From the NCBI RefSeq assembly GCF_030450055.1, contig NZ_CP118480.1:2507415-2571414 (forward strand): a stretch of 64,000 bases of DNA, given 5' to 3'. This document shows positions 8,293 through 17,749 of the stretch, in pieces. Position 1 is the first letter of the stretch, and each line of letters begins with the position of its first letter. The DNA comes from Gallaecimonas kandeliae. GTDB lineage: Bacteria > Pseudomonadota > Gammaproteobacteria > Enterobacterales > Gallaecimonadaceae. The notes beneath the pieces were generated by a model. That model worked only from the letters and a program-made list of their open reading frames with translations. It had not been told where the DNA came from and searched no databases. The position numbers were made by a program, and so were the translations under genes.

Positions 8293-10299
8293 ATGGCCCG
8301 TTCCACCGACAGCAACACCAGTTTTTCCATCAACGCATCGGCCTTGGCCGACCTCTACCCCGACAGCCTGAGCGGCACTGAAAGGCTCAACGACCTGGGG
8401 GAGCTGGTGCTGGGCGGCCATAGCCTGACCAGCCTCAGCCTGGACGCAGCCCTGGCCAGCCACCTCACCGCCACCTTGCACCATGACGATGCCTCCCGGC
8501 CACTGGACGCCCTGCTGGCCGAAGTCCGCCAACTGCCCGCCGACGCCACGGCCGACCATTACCAAGTGGTGCTGCGGCCCTGGCTCTGGTGGCTGAACCT
8601 CGCCAGCAACAACCGCATCTTCCAGAACCAGAGCACCGCCGACATCGTCACCGGCATCTTCAAAGACCACGGTTTCGAGGACATCCAGCTCCAGCTCAGC
8701 GGCAGCTATGACCCGCGCGAATACTGCGTCCAGTACGGGGAAACGGATCTCGCCTTCGTCTCGCGGCTGCTGGAGGAGGAAGGGATCTTCTGGTTCTTCA
8801 CTCATGAGGACGGCAAGCACAGTTTGGTGCTGGCCGACAGCAACGACGCCTGCCCGGCCATCCCCAACGGCCCAGCGCTGTCCTACCTCGGCCAGGATCT
8901 CGGCAAGCGGGAGCTGCACGGCATCCGCAGCGCCCAGCTCTGCCTGCAGGTGGTGGCCGGCAGCTACAGCGCCGCCGACTACGAGTTCACGGCCCCCAGC
9001 ACTTCCCTCTACGCCCAGGCCCAGGCCGACTCCAGTGCCTTGTCATTCTACGAACACCCGGGCGGCTACAACACCAAGGACAAAGGCGACAGCCTGGCCA
9101 AGCAGCGCATCGACGGCCTGCGCAGCCAGCAGCAGCGGCTGGTGGGGGAAAGCGACTGCCGCTGGCTGGTGCCGGGCCATTATTTCAGCCTTACGGGCCA
9201 TGACGACGACAGCCTCAACATCGACTGGCTGGTGACCAGCGTCAGCCACGATCTCAGCCACAACCACTACCGCAACAGCTTCGAGGCCATCCCCCGCGCC
9301 ACCAGCTACCGGCCGCCCCGCCTCACCCCCAAGCCGCGCATCCACACCCAGACGGCCCTGGTGGTGGGCAAATCCGGCGAGGAGATCTGGACGGACGAAT
9401 ACGGCCGCATCAAGGTGCAGTTCCCCTGGGACAGGGAGGGCCAGAATGACGAGAGCAGCTCCTGCTGGGTGCGGGTGGCCCTGCCCTGGACCGGCAAGGG
9501 TTTCGGCATGCAGTTTGTGCCGCGCATCGGCCAGGAGGTGGTGGTCACCTTCATCGACGGCGACCCCGACAGGCCCCTGGTGACGGGCTGCGTCTACAAC
9601 GGCGACAACGCCCTGCCCTATTCCCTGCCGGGCAACCAGACCCAGAGCGGCATCAAGACCCAATCAAGCAAAGGCGGCGGTGGCTTCAACGAGCTGCGCT
9701 TCGAGGACAAGAAGGACAGCGAGGAGGTCTTCCTCCAGGCCCAGAAGGACCTCAACGTCAATGTGCTCAACGACGCCACCGCCACCATAGGCCACGACCA
9801 GACCGAGACGGTACAGAACGCCCGCACCCGCACCGTCAAGGAAGGGGACGAGACAGTCACCCTGGAGAAGGGCAACCGCAGCGTCGCCATCCAGACCGGC
9901 AGCGACAGCCTGGACGTCAAGGACAAACGCACCCTCAGCGTCGGCGGCGACCAGAGCCAGAGCACCGGCGGCAACTACAGCCATACGGTGAGCGGCAATT
10001 TTGATCTGACAGTGGATGGCAACCTCACCATCAAGGTCTCAGGCACCCTGGCCCTGGAGAGCAGCGGCAGTTTCAGCATCAAGAGCGGCGCCGATCTGGC
10101 CGTCAAGGCCAGCACCTCCCTCTCCCAGGAGGCCGGCACATCCTTGAGCAACCAGGCCGGCACCGAGCTCAGCAACAAGGCCGGCACCAACCTCACCAAC
10201 GAGGCCAGCGTCAGCCTGGTCAACAAGGGCAGCGCCGACCAGACGGTGGAAGGCAGCGGCATGCTGACCCTCAAGGGCGGCCTGGTGCAGATCAACTGA
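8293..10299 (+). CDS. vgrG: T6SS spike protein VgrG (TssI)
   Basis: VgrG trimers form the needle at the tip of the Hcp tube and carry effectors. The product is 668 aa, starting at ATG 8293 behind GGGAGAAAGG. It has a gp27-like N-terminal half (to about residue 330), a gp5-type OB domain at about 365-435 with DEYGRIKVQFPWD and FIDGDPDRPLVTG, then a DUF2345-like beta-helix stalk and a C-terminal run of eight-residue repeats ending GGLVQIN. There is no extra C-terminal enzyme domain, so it is probably a structural (non-evolved) VgrG that carries cargo or binds a PAAR-like tip. It is followed within ten bases by the MORN-type gene. Confidence 0.96.
   Translation: MARSTDSNTSFSINASALADLYPDSLSGTERLNDLGELVLGGHSLTSLSLDAALASHLTATLHHDDASRPLDALLAEVRQLPADATADHYQVVLRPWLWWLNLASNNRIFQNQSTADIVTGIFKDHGFEDIQLQLSGSYDPREYCVQYGETDLAFVSRLLEEEGIFWFFTHEDGKHSLVLADSNDACPAIPNGPALSYLGQDLGKRELHGIRSAQLCLQVVAGSYSAADYEFTAPSTSLYAQAQADSSALSFYEHPGGYNTKDKGDSLAKQRIDGLRSQQQRLVGESDCRWLVPGHYFSLTGHDDDSLNIDWLVTSVSHDLSHNHYRNSFEAIPRATSYRPPRLTPKPRIHTQTALVVGKSGEEIWTDEYGRIKVQFPWDREGQNDESSSCWVRVALPWTGKGFGMQFVPRIGQEVVVTFIDGDPDRPLVTGCVYNGDNALPYSLPGNQTQSGIKTQSSKGGGGFNELRFEDKKDSEEVFLQAQKDLNVNVLNDATATIGHDQTETVQNARTRTVKEGDETVTLEKGNRSVAIQTGSDSLDVKDKRTLSVGGDQSQSTGGNYSHTVSGNFDLTVDGNLTIKVSGTLALESSGSFSIKSGADLAVKASTSLSQEAGTSLSNQAGTELSNKAGTNLTNEASVSLVNKGSADQTVEGSGMLTLKGGLVQIN
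10108..10227 (+). repeat. five tandem 24-base (eight-residue) repeats in the vgrG 3' end
   Basis: Residues 606-645 of VgrG consist of five consecutive units of eight residues: ASTSLSQE, AGTSLSNQ, AGTELSNK, AGTNLTNE and ASVSLVNK. The consensus is A-G-T-x-L-S-N-x, encoded by 24-base units beginning GCCGGCACC. The strict period suits rungs of the triple-stranded beta-helix stalk. Unit number could vary between strains and set needle length (inference). Confidence 0.8.
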
Positions 10300-10308
10300 G
10301 GAGGCGGC

Positions 10309-10851
10309 ATGGCGCAGCAGGACGTGAAGCTGGTGCAGGGGCTGACCCGTTTCGAGGCCAGCCTCGAGGGCGGCGCCCTCGAAGGCAGGGCCAGGATCTT
10401 CCGGGACGGGGCCCCCTATGCCCAGATGCAGTTCGCCAAGGGCCAACTGAACGGCCCCACCACCCTGCTCCACAGCCCCGGCCGGCCCTCGGCGCAGCTC
10501 CATTACCAGGACGGCCAGCTGCACGGCCCCTGCCGTTTCCTGGCGCCGGACGGCACCTTGCAGCGCCAGGCCGGTTACCACAAGGGGCAGCTGCACGGCG
10601 AGCTCAAGAATTACCACCCGGACGGCGGCCTGGCGGAGCAGGCCAGTTACCGCCAGGGTCGGCTGCACGGCCTCCACCAGCGTTTCCACCCGAACGGCAA
10701 GCTGGCCCAGCGCCAGCACTACCAGCATGGGTTGCCGGTGGGGGAGCCGGAGCGTTTCGACGAGAAAGGCCAGCCCCTGGGGCCGGACGGCAAGCCCCAG
10801 GGCCGCTGGCGGCGCTGGTGGCAAAAGCTGCTGGGGGTACCGGCCGAATAA
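10309..10851 (+). CDS. MORN-repeat / YwqK-type protein linked to vgrG
   Basis: A 180 aa protein built from MORN-variant repeats: recurring units of the type YxxGQLHG (for example at about 69, 92 and 115) alternate with PDG turns, as in the family annotated YwqK or 'toxin-antitoxin system antitoxin'. The C-terminus is a basic, Trp-rich tail with WRRWWQKL. The GAGGAGG ribosome binding site overlaps the end of vgrG, so the two genes are co-translated. MORN/YwqK proteins often accompany VgrG and effectors; here it could be an immunity protein, an adaptor or a chaperone, and the sequence does not decide. No signal peptide. Confidence 0.8.
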   Translation: MAQQDVKLVQGLTRFEASLEGGALEGRARIFRDGAPYAQMQFAKGQLNGPTTLLHSPGRPSAQLHYQDGQLHGPCRFLAPDGTLQRQAGYHKGQLHGELKNYHPDGGLAEQASYRQGRLHGLHQRFHPNGKLAQRQHYQHGLPVGEPERFDEKGQPLGPDGKPQGRWRRWWQKLLGVPAE

Positions 10852-10858
10852 GGGGGGT

Positions 10859-11251
10859 TCAGGGCACCATGGTGGTGAACTGGCCGGCCATGGTGATGCT
10901 GATCACCCCGCCCCAGCTGCACATCAGGGTGGAAGTGGCATCCAGGGCCGGCATGCCCCCCAACAGCACAGTGGCGGCGCCCGGCGTCCAGGGAGCGGCG
11001 GTGACGGGAATGCAGGGCATGGGGGTCAAGACCCCGAGGGCCGCGGCCGTGGCGGCGGCCACTGTCGGGTTGGAAGGGCTCTGGCACATGCCGAAGGAGA
11101 GCACGTTGACCATGGGCACATAGTCCATGATGTTGGCGGCCGGCATGGAGCTGGTGTTGACCAGGTTGGTGGGCAGCACCGTCAAGGTGCTCGGCGACAC
11201 CCCGAAACTGCATTGCAAGGTGGCGCCGCTGCAGACCTGCTGGCATCCCAT
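10859..11251 (-). CDS. DUF4280 PAAR-like protein, candidate T6SS spike tip
   Basis: The 130 aa product matches the DUF4280 PAAR-like pattern: an early CSFG near residues 14-17, PAANIMDYVPMVN in the middle, ATAAALGVLTPMPCIPVTAAPW, and a late MCSWGGVISI. PAAR and PAAR-like proteins sharpen the VgrG spike and can recruit effectors. ATG 11251 has AAAGGAGAG upstream on the minus strand. It points towards the vgrG-MORN genes (convergent, seven bases between stops) and sits 54 bases downstream of tamB, so it must be transcribed separately from the main T6SS operon or by read-through from tamB. No effector domain is fused. Confidence 0.85.
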   Translation of the reverse strand: MGCQQVCSGATLQCSFGVSPSTLTVLPTNLVNTSSMPAANIMDYVPMVNVLSFGMCQSPSNPTVAAATAAALGVLTPMPCIPVTAAPWTPGAATVLLGGMPALDATSTLMCSWGGVISITMAGQFTTMVP

Positions 11252-11271
11252 GGCGACTCTCCTTTTTCGCT

Positions 11272-11297
11272 AAAGCCCTGAGCATAGCACCCAGGGC
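11272..11297 (-). terminator. weak hairpin between tamB and the PAAR-like gene
   Basis: On the minus strand a six-pair stem (GCCCTG/CAGGGC) with an 11-base loop is followed by TTTAG. It could partly terminate tamB transcription before the PAAR-like gene. The stem is short and the T tract poor. Confidence 0.3.
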
Positions 11298-11305
11298 CGG
11301 CCGGC

Positions 11306-14300
11306 TCAGAATTCGAACTTGTAGAAGATGTCCAACGCCTGGTTGACGCCGTTGACGGCCTGCAGGTAGAGCCTGGGCAGCAGTTCATAGGTGACCCGCA
11401 CTTCCCCCACAGAGCTGAAGACACCGACCCCGTATTCCAGCTGCAGGCCGGGGGCCAGGTAGCCGGAGATGTTGACCTGGGTGCCGTCCCCCGAGCCAGA
11501 GGTGTCGATGGCGACGTCGCTCAGGCCCAGGCCTTCGGCCACCCCCGTCACCAGGCCGCCCACCTGGTTGAGCCCGGCCGACAGCAGCATGGCCTGCATC
11601 ACGGCGTTGCCGTCGGACTGGTCGTTGCTGTCCAGGCCCTTGCCCCGCAGCAGGTAGGAAAGCTGCTCGGCCTGAGTCATGTCGGGCTCGGAGAAGAGCT
11701 CCACCTTGGGCTGGCTGGCCTCCCCCGTCACCCTGACCCCGGCCACTATGTCGGGATCGCTGATGGTGCTGGGGTTGCGGATCGCCTCCAGCTTGAGGTT
11801 GGGGCTGTCCAGGGCGCCGGTGAAGAGGATGGAGCCGGTGCGGATCTGCAGGTTCTGGCCGTAGGCCTTGTAGGTGCCGTCCGCCAGCCGGATCTCGCCG
11901 TTGCCGCGCAGCGCCTTGCCCGGCTCCTGGACCAGGGCCAGGCCGCCCTTGAGCTTGGTCTTGAGGCCCAGGGCCTCCAGGCGCACATCGTCCCCCAACT
12001 CCACACCCAGGTGCATGGTCAGGGGCACGGCCACTTCTTTCTTCTCGCCGTCCTTGGTCACCACCACCACGTCCTTGGAGGCGCTGACGGCGCTCTGGGG
12101 CAGCTCCTTGACCTTGATCCTGGCCCAGGGGATCACCACCTTGCCTTCGACGCTGTTGGCCTCGCCTATGCCGACGCTCAAGTCGGGACTCAGCCTGATC
12201 TTGCCGTAGCCGGGGTAGCCTGCCTCCAGTTTGTCGCCCTGGATGCGCACCTGGCCCTTGATGGGCGGTTGCTGCCAGTCCATGTCGCCACTCAGCGCCA
12301 GTTTGCCCTTGCCCACCAGGGCCGAGCCGGACAGGGTCGCCTTGGCGCCGTCCACCGCCAGTTCGGTATCGAGCTGGGAGAGGGTCAGGATGTCGGAGTT
12401 GGTGTCGAGGCCGCCGCCGCTCAGGGCCAGCTTGCCGAAGAAGAGCGGCTGGGCCAGGGAGCCGCCGAGGCGGCCTTCGCCGTTGATCTCGCCACTGAGG
12501 CTATGGACCTGGGGCAGCAGCGGTGCCAACCAGCCGAGCTTGAGACCCTTGAGGCTGAGCTGGCCGTCCAATTTTCTTTTTGCCTGGGGATCGGTGACCG
12601 TCGCCGCCAGGGCCAGTTGCCCCAGGCTGTCGGACTGGAAATCCAGGTGGGTAGCCAACTGGTCACCGGCCAGCTTGGCCACCAGGGCCAGCTGCCGGTA
12701 GTCGGCCTGGTTCTGCCCCACCAGCAGCCGGCCGGGGGAGGTCTCGATATGGGCATCCAGGCTGGGCTTGCCCTGCTGCCAACCAAAGCTGGCCTCACCC
12801 TTGAGGCTGGCCTGCCACTGCAACTGGTCCGGGAAGAAAGGCTTGAGGCGGGCCAGCTCCAGGCCCTCCAGGCGCAGGCTGCCCTGGCCCTTGTCGGCCG
12901 AGGCGAGAAGCGGCGTCAGGCAGGCAGAAGCCCCTTCGGAGCGCCAGCACTGGGCCCCGGCCTGGAGCTGGCCACCGGCAAAGGCCAGGGACAAAGGCTT
13001 GTCGAGGTGCCAGCGGCCCATGGCCGTATCGAAGGCGGCGTCGGAAAGATTGCCCTGCCAGTCCTGGCCCTTGAGGCCGCCGCTCAAATGCAGCTCGCCC
13101 CCCACAGGCGCGCCCTTGAAGCTCAGGGCCAACTTGTGGTCGGCGAGGCCGCCTTGGGCGCTGAGGGCGATGTCCTTGAGATCCAGGCCGCCTTCTTTGA
13201 GGCTGGCCAGATTGAGCTGCAGCCGGCCCTTTGGCGTCTGGCCCAGCTCGCCTTGGGCCGCCAGCTTGAGCCTTGCCGCCTTGAAGCCCATCAGGGTCAG
13301 GCGCTGGCCGCCAAGATCCAGGTCCAGTTGCGGCTTGGCCTTGTCCCCTTGCAAGGTCCAGTGGCCGGCCAGGGCCCCCTCGAAGTCCTTACCGTACAGG
13401 GACAGATCCTGGGCCTGGACCTCACCCTTGAGGGTCAGCTGCTGGCCGAGGCTGCCCTTGGCCAGCAACCGGTTGGGGCCGTTGGCCAGCGCCAGCTGCA
13501 ACTGCCCCTCCAGGGCCTGGTCCAGGGCCAGGTCGCCTTTGAGGCTTAACGGGAAACCGGCCAGGCTGCCGCCGAGGGCCGGCTGGGCCGCCAGCTGCCA
13601 CTGGTCGCCGGCCAGTTTGAAGGAGGCCGGCACAGTGCCGCTGATGGCCCCCGGCAACTGTTCCAGCCAGAGGCTGGGGTCGAGCTGGTCCAGGCTGAGC
13701 TTGCCTTGCCAGCTGAGCCCCTGCCGCCAAGCGAGCATGCCGTCCAGCTGCGCCTTGCCCCTCGGCAGGGTCAGGGCCAGTTGCCGGATAGCCAACTGGC
13801 CGGCGTCGCCGTCGGCGTCCAGGGCCAGGGTGGTGTTGGGTACAGAAGGGCCGGTGGCGGAGGTGCTGATATTGAGGCGGTAGCCCTTGAGGCTGCCCTT
13901 GGCGCTGAGTTCGCCGGCGCCGAGGCGGTACTGGGGCTCGGCCAGGGGCCAGCCGGTTTCCTGCCAGTTGAGCTCGGCGTCGAAGGGGAGTTCAGGCTTA
14001 AGGGGCTGGGCCCTGGCCTTGAGCGCCAGGGCCAGGGGGCCCTTGGCGGCCAGGCCCAGCTTGAGGTCGGCCAGGGAATCGTCGAGGCGCAGGGCCAGGG
14101 TCTCGCCGTTCAACTGGCCGTCAAGCAGCCCCTTGCCGAGGCTGGCGTCCAGGGCCAGCGACAGCGGGTACTGGCCCTTGAGGCGGATCTGCCCCTTGAG
14201 GCTGGCCGTGCCCAGCTCATGTTCCAGGGCCAGCTTTTGGATGTGGATGTCGCTGCCGGCCGCCTTGGCCGAGAGGCTGAGCATGGCCAGCTGCTGCTCC

Positions 14301-14986
14301 ATGTCCCCCTGGCTAAAGTGGCTGTCCTTGAGCACCATGCCTTCCACCCTGACCGCCACCGGCAGCTGCACCACCGGCAGTTGGAGGGGCTGGGCCGCAG
14401 GGCTTTCTTCTTTGCTCCCGGCGGCCTTGTCGCCGGCCGTCTCGCTCAGTTGGATGTCGAGGCCCGTCACCTCGGGGCCGTTGAGCATGATGCCGTCCTG
14501 GTCCCAGAGCCCGGACAACCCAAGGCTCTTAAGGCGGATCTGCTGGCCTGGCAGGCGAAGCCGGACGTCCTGGAGATCGACGTCGTCGAACACCAGCAGC
14601 ATCGGCAACTCGAGGGGCGCCATAGGGCCCTCGGCCTTGGCCGGCGCCGGGCCCTGCTGGCTGGCCTTGAGATCCAGCTTCAAACCCCTGGCCACCAGCC
14701 GGTCCAGCTGCAGCTTTTCGGCCAGCAATGCCGAGGGGGTCCAGGCCAGCTGCAACTCGGCCAGTTTGAGGCTCAGGCTGCTGTCTTCATAGCTCAGGCC
14801 CTTGAAATGCCAGCCCTGGCCCAGGTTGCCTTCCACCAGCTCGCCATCCAGGCCAGGCACAAGGTCCTTGGCCTCGGCCCAGAGCCAGCGGTTACCCCCG
14901 TCGGTCAGCAATACGGTCGTGGGCACCACCACCAGCAGCGCCAACAGTATGAGGAAGGTCCAGGCAAGCCACTTTAGCCAACGCAT
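11306..14986 (-). CDS. tamB: translocation and assembly module protein TamB
   Basis: TamB is a large inner-membrane-anchored AsmA-like protein that spans the periplasm, partners TamA, and is implicated in outer membrane protein assembly and phospholipid transport. The product is 1226 aa. It has one N-terminal transmembrane helix (about residues 8-27), a very long repetitive beta-rich region with recurring L/G/D/Q strands, and a C-terminal DUF490 domain ending in a beta-strand with terminal Phe (FYKFEF). ATG 14986 overlaps the tamA stop by one base (TGATG), so the two are translationally coupled. Length is in the usual range for TamB. Confidence 0.94.
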   Translation of the reverse strand: MRWLKWLAWTFLILLALLVVVPTTVLLTDGGNRWLWAEAKDLVPGLDGELVEGNLGQGWHFKGLSYEDSSLSLKLAELQLAWTPSALLAEKLQLDRLVARGLKLDLKASQQGPAPAKAEGPMAPLELPMLLVFDDVDLQDVRLRLPGQQIRLKSLGLSGLWDQDGIMLNGPEVTGLDIQLSETAGDKAAGSKEESPAAQPLQLPVVQLPVAVRVEGMVLKDSHFSQGDMEQQLAMLSLSAKAAGSDIHIQKLALEHELGTASLKGQIRLKGQYPLSLALDASLGKGLLDGQLNGETLALRLDDSLADLKLGLAAKGPLALALKARAQPLKPELPFDAELNWQETGWPLAEPQYRLGAGELSAKGSLKGYRLNISTSATGPSVPNTTLALDADGDAGQLAIRQLALTLPRGKAQLDGMLAWRQGLSWQGKLSLDQLDPSLWLEQLPGAISGTVPASFKLAGDQWQLAAQPALGGSLAGFPLSLKGDLALDQALEGQLQLALANGPNRLLAKGSLGQQLTLKGEVQAQDLSLYGKDFEGALAGHWTLQGDKAKPQLDLDLGGQRLTLMGFKAARLKLAAQGELGQTPKGRLQLNLASLKEGGLDLKDIALSAQGGLADHKLALSFKGAPVGGELHLSGGLKGQDWQGNLSDAAFDTAMGRWHLDKPLSLAFAGGQLQAGAQCWRSEGASACLTPLLASADKGQGSLRLEGLELARLKPFFPDQLQWQASLKGEASFGWQQGKPSLDAHIETSPGRLLVGQNQADYRQLALVAKLAGDQLATHLDFQSDSLGQLALAATVTDPQAKRKLDGQLSLKGLKLGWLAPLLPQVHSLSGEINGEGRLGGSLAQPLFFGKLALSGGGLDTNSDILTLSQLDTELAVDGAKATLSGSALVGKGKLALSGDMDWQQPPIKGQVRIQGDKLEAGYPGYGKIRLSPDLSVGIGEANSVEGKVVIPWARIKVKELPQSAVSASKDVVVVTKDGEKKEVAVPLTMHLGVELGDDVRLEALGLKTKLKGGLALVQEPGKALRGNGEIRLADGTYKAYGQNLQIRTGSILFTGALDSPNLKLEAIRNPSTISDPDIVAGVRVTGEASQPKVELFSEPDMTQAEQLSYLLRGKGLDSNDQSDGNAVMQAMLLSAGLNQVGGLVTGVAEGLGLSDVAIDTSGSGDGTQVNISGYLAPGLQLEYGVGVFSSVGEVRVTYELLPRLYLQAVNGVNQALDIFYKFEF

Positions 14987-16716
14987 CAGAATTCAGGCCC
15001 CATGGTGAAATGCAACCGCCAGGGGACATGGGTCTCACTGACCCCGAAGGCGAGATCCAGGCGGATGGGCCCGATCGGCGTCATCCAACGCACCCCGAAG
15101 CCGGTGCCCACCTTCCACTCCCGGAAGCCGCCCTGGTAGCTGTTGGCCGCGGTGCCGGTGTCCACGAAGGTGGCCAGGCGCCATTTCTCGGCGATGCGGT
15201 GATCGTATTCGAGGCTCAGCGCCGTGCTGTACTTGGCACCCACCAGCTCGCCATCGCTGTTGCGCGGTGCGATGCTCTTGTAGTCAAAGCCCCGCACCGT
15301 CTGGTCACCGCCGGTGAAGAAACGCAAGGAGGGTGGCAGCTGGTCGACATCCTTGACCCAGACGGCCCCCTGCTCGGCGCGGGCTATGACGCGCCCGTCC
15401 TTGCCGAGGGTGCGCAGCCACTTGGTCCGCCCCCAGAGCCGCACGAAGCGGGCGTCCGAGCCTATGGCCTGGTCTGAGACCTCCAGGGTGATGGCCCGGC
15501 TGTCGCCCCAGCTCACCTCGGGCGCCCCCTTGAAACGGGTGCGGCTGTAAGAAACGCCGGGGATCACCAGGAAGCTCTGGTCGTGCTGGTCGGCCTGGCG
15601 ATAGTCCTCTTTTTCCACCCGCACGAAGAGATCCCGGCTCCAGTCCTGGCTGCGCTTGTCCCAGCGGTGGGCGGCGACGGTGTACTTGGTGCTCTGGGTG
15701 TCCTGCAGGTTGAGGCGCTGCAAGCCCCCTTGCAACGTATAGAACTGGTTGAGGGGATCCCGCCTCGGGATCCGGTACTCGAAGGTCGCTTCCTGGCGGG
15801 GGCCCGAGACCTTGAGGGCAGTGGTAAAGCTGTGGCCGTGTTCGTTGAGGAAAGGCTTGGTCCAGGACACCGAGGCCCTGGGGCCCTCGTCGGAGGAAGC
15901 CCCCAGGCCCAACTCCACCTGGTTGTTGGCCTTGGCGCGCAGTTTCACCAGCATGGGGATGGCCAAGTCCGGACCCGCCTGGTCCACCAGAGGCAGCACT
16001 TCGACGCTGCGAAAATACTTGGTGGATGAGAGATTGCGGCTCAGCTCGCTGACGGCACTGGCCTTGAAAGGCTCGCCTTCCTTGATGGTGAAGAGGGCGT
16101 CCAGCAGATGGTCCACCTCCCTGTCGCTGTCGAAGCGGATGGCCCCGAAGCGGTAACGCTTGCCGCTGTCGAAATGCAGGCTGAGATCGGCGGCATTGTC
16201 CTCGAGGTGCACCTCCACCTTGTTGGCGGTGAAACGGGCGTCGAAGTAACCGCGCTGCAAGGCCAGGCTCTGCAGCCGGCCCTTGGCACTCTCGTACTGG
16301 TCGTGGCGCAGCACTGCCCCTGCCTTGAAGGGCAGGTTCTTCAAAAGCTCGAGGAAGAGCTCGTCGGACTTGGCGTCCCCCTCGAGCTGGATGTCGAGGT
16401 GGCGGTAGCGCACCGGCTCGCCGGGGTCGACACTGATGGGCAGGCTGTCGCCGTCCAGTTCGCCGAAACGGATCTTGGGCTGGTAGTAACCGAGGGGTTT
16501 CAAGGCGTTGCGCAGGGCGGTTTCCAGATCCTCGAAATGGAGGTCGGCTTTTTCCGGCGGGATATCGGGCAACTGATCCAGGTAGATACCGGCGTTGTCC
16601 GCCAGGGCGCCATCCAGCCCCTGCAGCCGGTACTGCAACTTGGGCGCCGCCGCCCAGGCCGGCAAGGCCAGGCACAGCAGCAGCCCCAACAACGCTGGCA
16701 GCTTGAAAAGACGCAC
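14986..16716 (-). CDS. tamA: outer membrane assembly factor TamA (Omp85 family)
   Basis: TamA is an Omp85/BamA-family outer membrane barrel that works with TamB. The product is 576 aa. A signal peptide (MRLFKLPALLGLLLCLALPA, cleavage probably after AWA at about 22) is followed by three POTRA domains (about 25-265) and a 16-strand barrel. The conserved L6-type motif VRGFDY is near residue 468, and the chain ends with an aromatic strand and Phe. It lies upstream of tamB on the same strand; the ruvB end is 20 bases beyond its start. Confidence 0.94.
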   Translation of the reverse strand: MRLFKLPALLGLLLCLALPAWAAAPKLQYRLQGLDGALADNAGIYLDQLPDIPPEKADLHFEDLETALRNALKPLGYYQPKIRFGELDGDSLPISVDPGEPVRYRHLDIQLEGDAKSDELFLELLKNLPFKAGAVLRHDQYESAKGRLQSLALQRGYFDARFTANKVEVHLEDNAADLSLHFDSGKRYRFGAIRFDSDREVDHLLDALFTIKEGEPFKASAVSELSRNLSSTKYFRSVEVLPLVDQAGPDLAIPMLVKLRAKANNQVELGLGASSDEGPRASVSWTKPFLNEHGHSFTTALKVSGPRQEATFEYRIPRRDPLNQFYTLQGGLQRLNLQDTQSTKYTVAAHRWDKRSQDWSRDLFVRVEKEDYRQADQHDQSFLVIPGVSYSRTRFKGAPEVSWGDSRAITLEVSDQAIGSDARFVRLWGRTKWLRTLGKDGRVIARAEQGAVWVKDVDQLPPSLRFFTGGDQTVRGFDYKSIAPRNSDGELVGAKYSTALSLEYDHRIAEKWRLATFVDTGTAANSYQGGFREWKVGTGFGVRWMTPIGPIRLDLAFGVSETHVPWRLHFTMGPEF

Positions 16717-16736
16717 ATGCCTCCCGATTTTGTGAA

Positions 16737-17741
16737 CTAGTCGCTGCGGCTCAACCCGAAGTGGCGATAGGCCCTGTCCGTGACGATGCGCCCCCTGGGG
16801 GTGCGCTGCAAAAAGCCCTGCTGGATGAGGAAGGGCTCGAGCACATCTTCGATGGTGTCCTTCTCTTCCCCTATGGCGGCGGCCAGGTTGTCGAGGCCGA
16901 CGGGGCCGCCGAGAAACTTGTCGATGATGGCCATCAGCAGCTTCTTATCCATATAGTCGAAGCCCTCGTTGTCCACGTCCAGCATGTCCAGGGCCGCGGC
17001 GGCAACGGTGGCATTGACGCTGCCGTCGCCCTTGACCTGGGCAAAGTCCCGCACCCGGCGCAGCAGGCGGTTGGCGATACGGGGCGTACCCCGGCTGCGC
17101 CTGGCCACCTCGAAGGCGCCGCTCTCGTCCAAGTCCAGGTTCAGGAAGCTGGCCGAGCGCGCCACTATGGTGGCCAGGTCTTCGACCTTGTAGAACTCCA
17201 AACGTTGCACTATGCCGAAACGGTCGCGCAGGGGCGAGGTCAGGGAGCCGGCGCGGGTGGTGGCGCCGATCAAGGTAAAGGGCGGCAGGTCCAGCTTGAT
17301 GGAGCGGGCCGCCGGGCCTTCGCCGATCATGATGTCGAGCTGGTAGTCCTCCATGGCCGGGTAGAGGATCTCCTCCACCACGGGGCTGAGGCGATGGATC
17401 TCGTCGATGAAGAGCACATCGTGGGGCTCGAGGTTGGTGAGCATGGCCGCCAGATCCCCGGCCTTCTCCAGCACAGGGCCCGAGGTGGTCTTGATGCCCA
17501 CCCCCATTTCAAAGGCGACGATGTTGGCCAGCGTCGTCTTACCGAGGCCGGGAGGCCCGAAGATCAGCAGGTGGTCCAGGGCCTCTTCCCGGCCGCGAGC
17601 GGCCTGGATGAAGATCTCCATCTGCGAGCGCACATGGTCCTGGCCCTGGTAGTCCGCCAGCAGCTTGGGCCTGATGGCGCGGTCGATGACGTCGTCTTCG
17701 CGGTCGGCCTGGGGGCGGATAAGGCGGTCTGCTTCGATCAT
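16737..17741 (-). CDS. ruvB: Holliday junction branch migration helicase RuvB
   Basis: RuvB is the hexameric AAA+ motor that drives branch migration at Holliday junctions bound by RuvA. The product is 334 aa, full length. Walker A GPPGLGKT is at 62-69, Walker B with DEIH at 113-116, a sensor region GATTRAG near 180, and a C-terminal winged-helix domain ending in TPRGR. It starts eight bases after ruvA on the same strand. No LexA box was identified by eye. Confidence 0.98.
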   Translation of the reverse strand: MIEADRLIRPQADREDDVIDRAIRPKLLADYQGQDHVRSQMEIFIQAARGREEALDHLLIFGPPGLGKTTLANIVAFEMGVGIKTTSGPVLEKAGDLAAMLTNLEPHDVLFIDEIHRLSPVVEEILYPAMEDYQLDIMIGEGPAARSIKLDLPPFTLIGATTRAGSLTSPLRDRFGIVQRLEFYKVEDLATIVARSASFLNLDLDESGAFEVARRSRGTPRIANRLLRRVRDFAQVKGDGSVNATVAAAALDMLDVDNEGFDYMDKKLLMAIIDKFLGGPVGLDNLAAAIGEEKDTIEDVLEPFLIQQGFLQRTPRGRIVTDRAYRHFGLSRSD

Positions 17742-17749
17742 GGTTTACC

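Noticed and set aside
12011-14977. Two long plus-strand open frames (12011-13549, 13706-14977)
   Set aside because: Antisense shadows of tamB.
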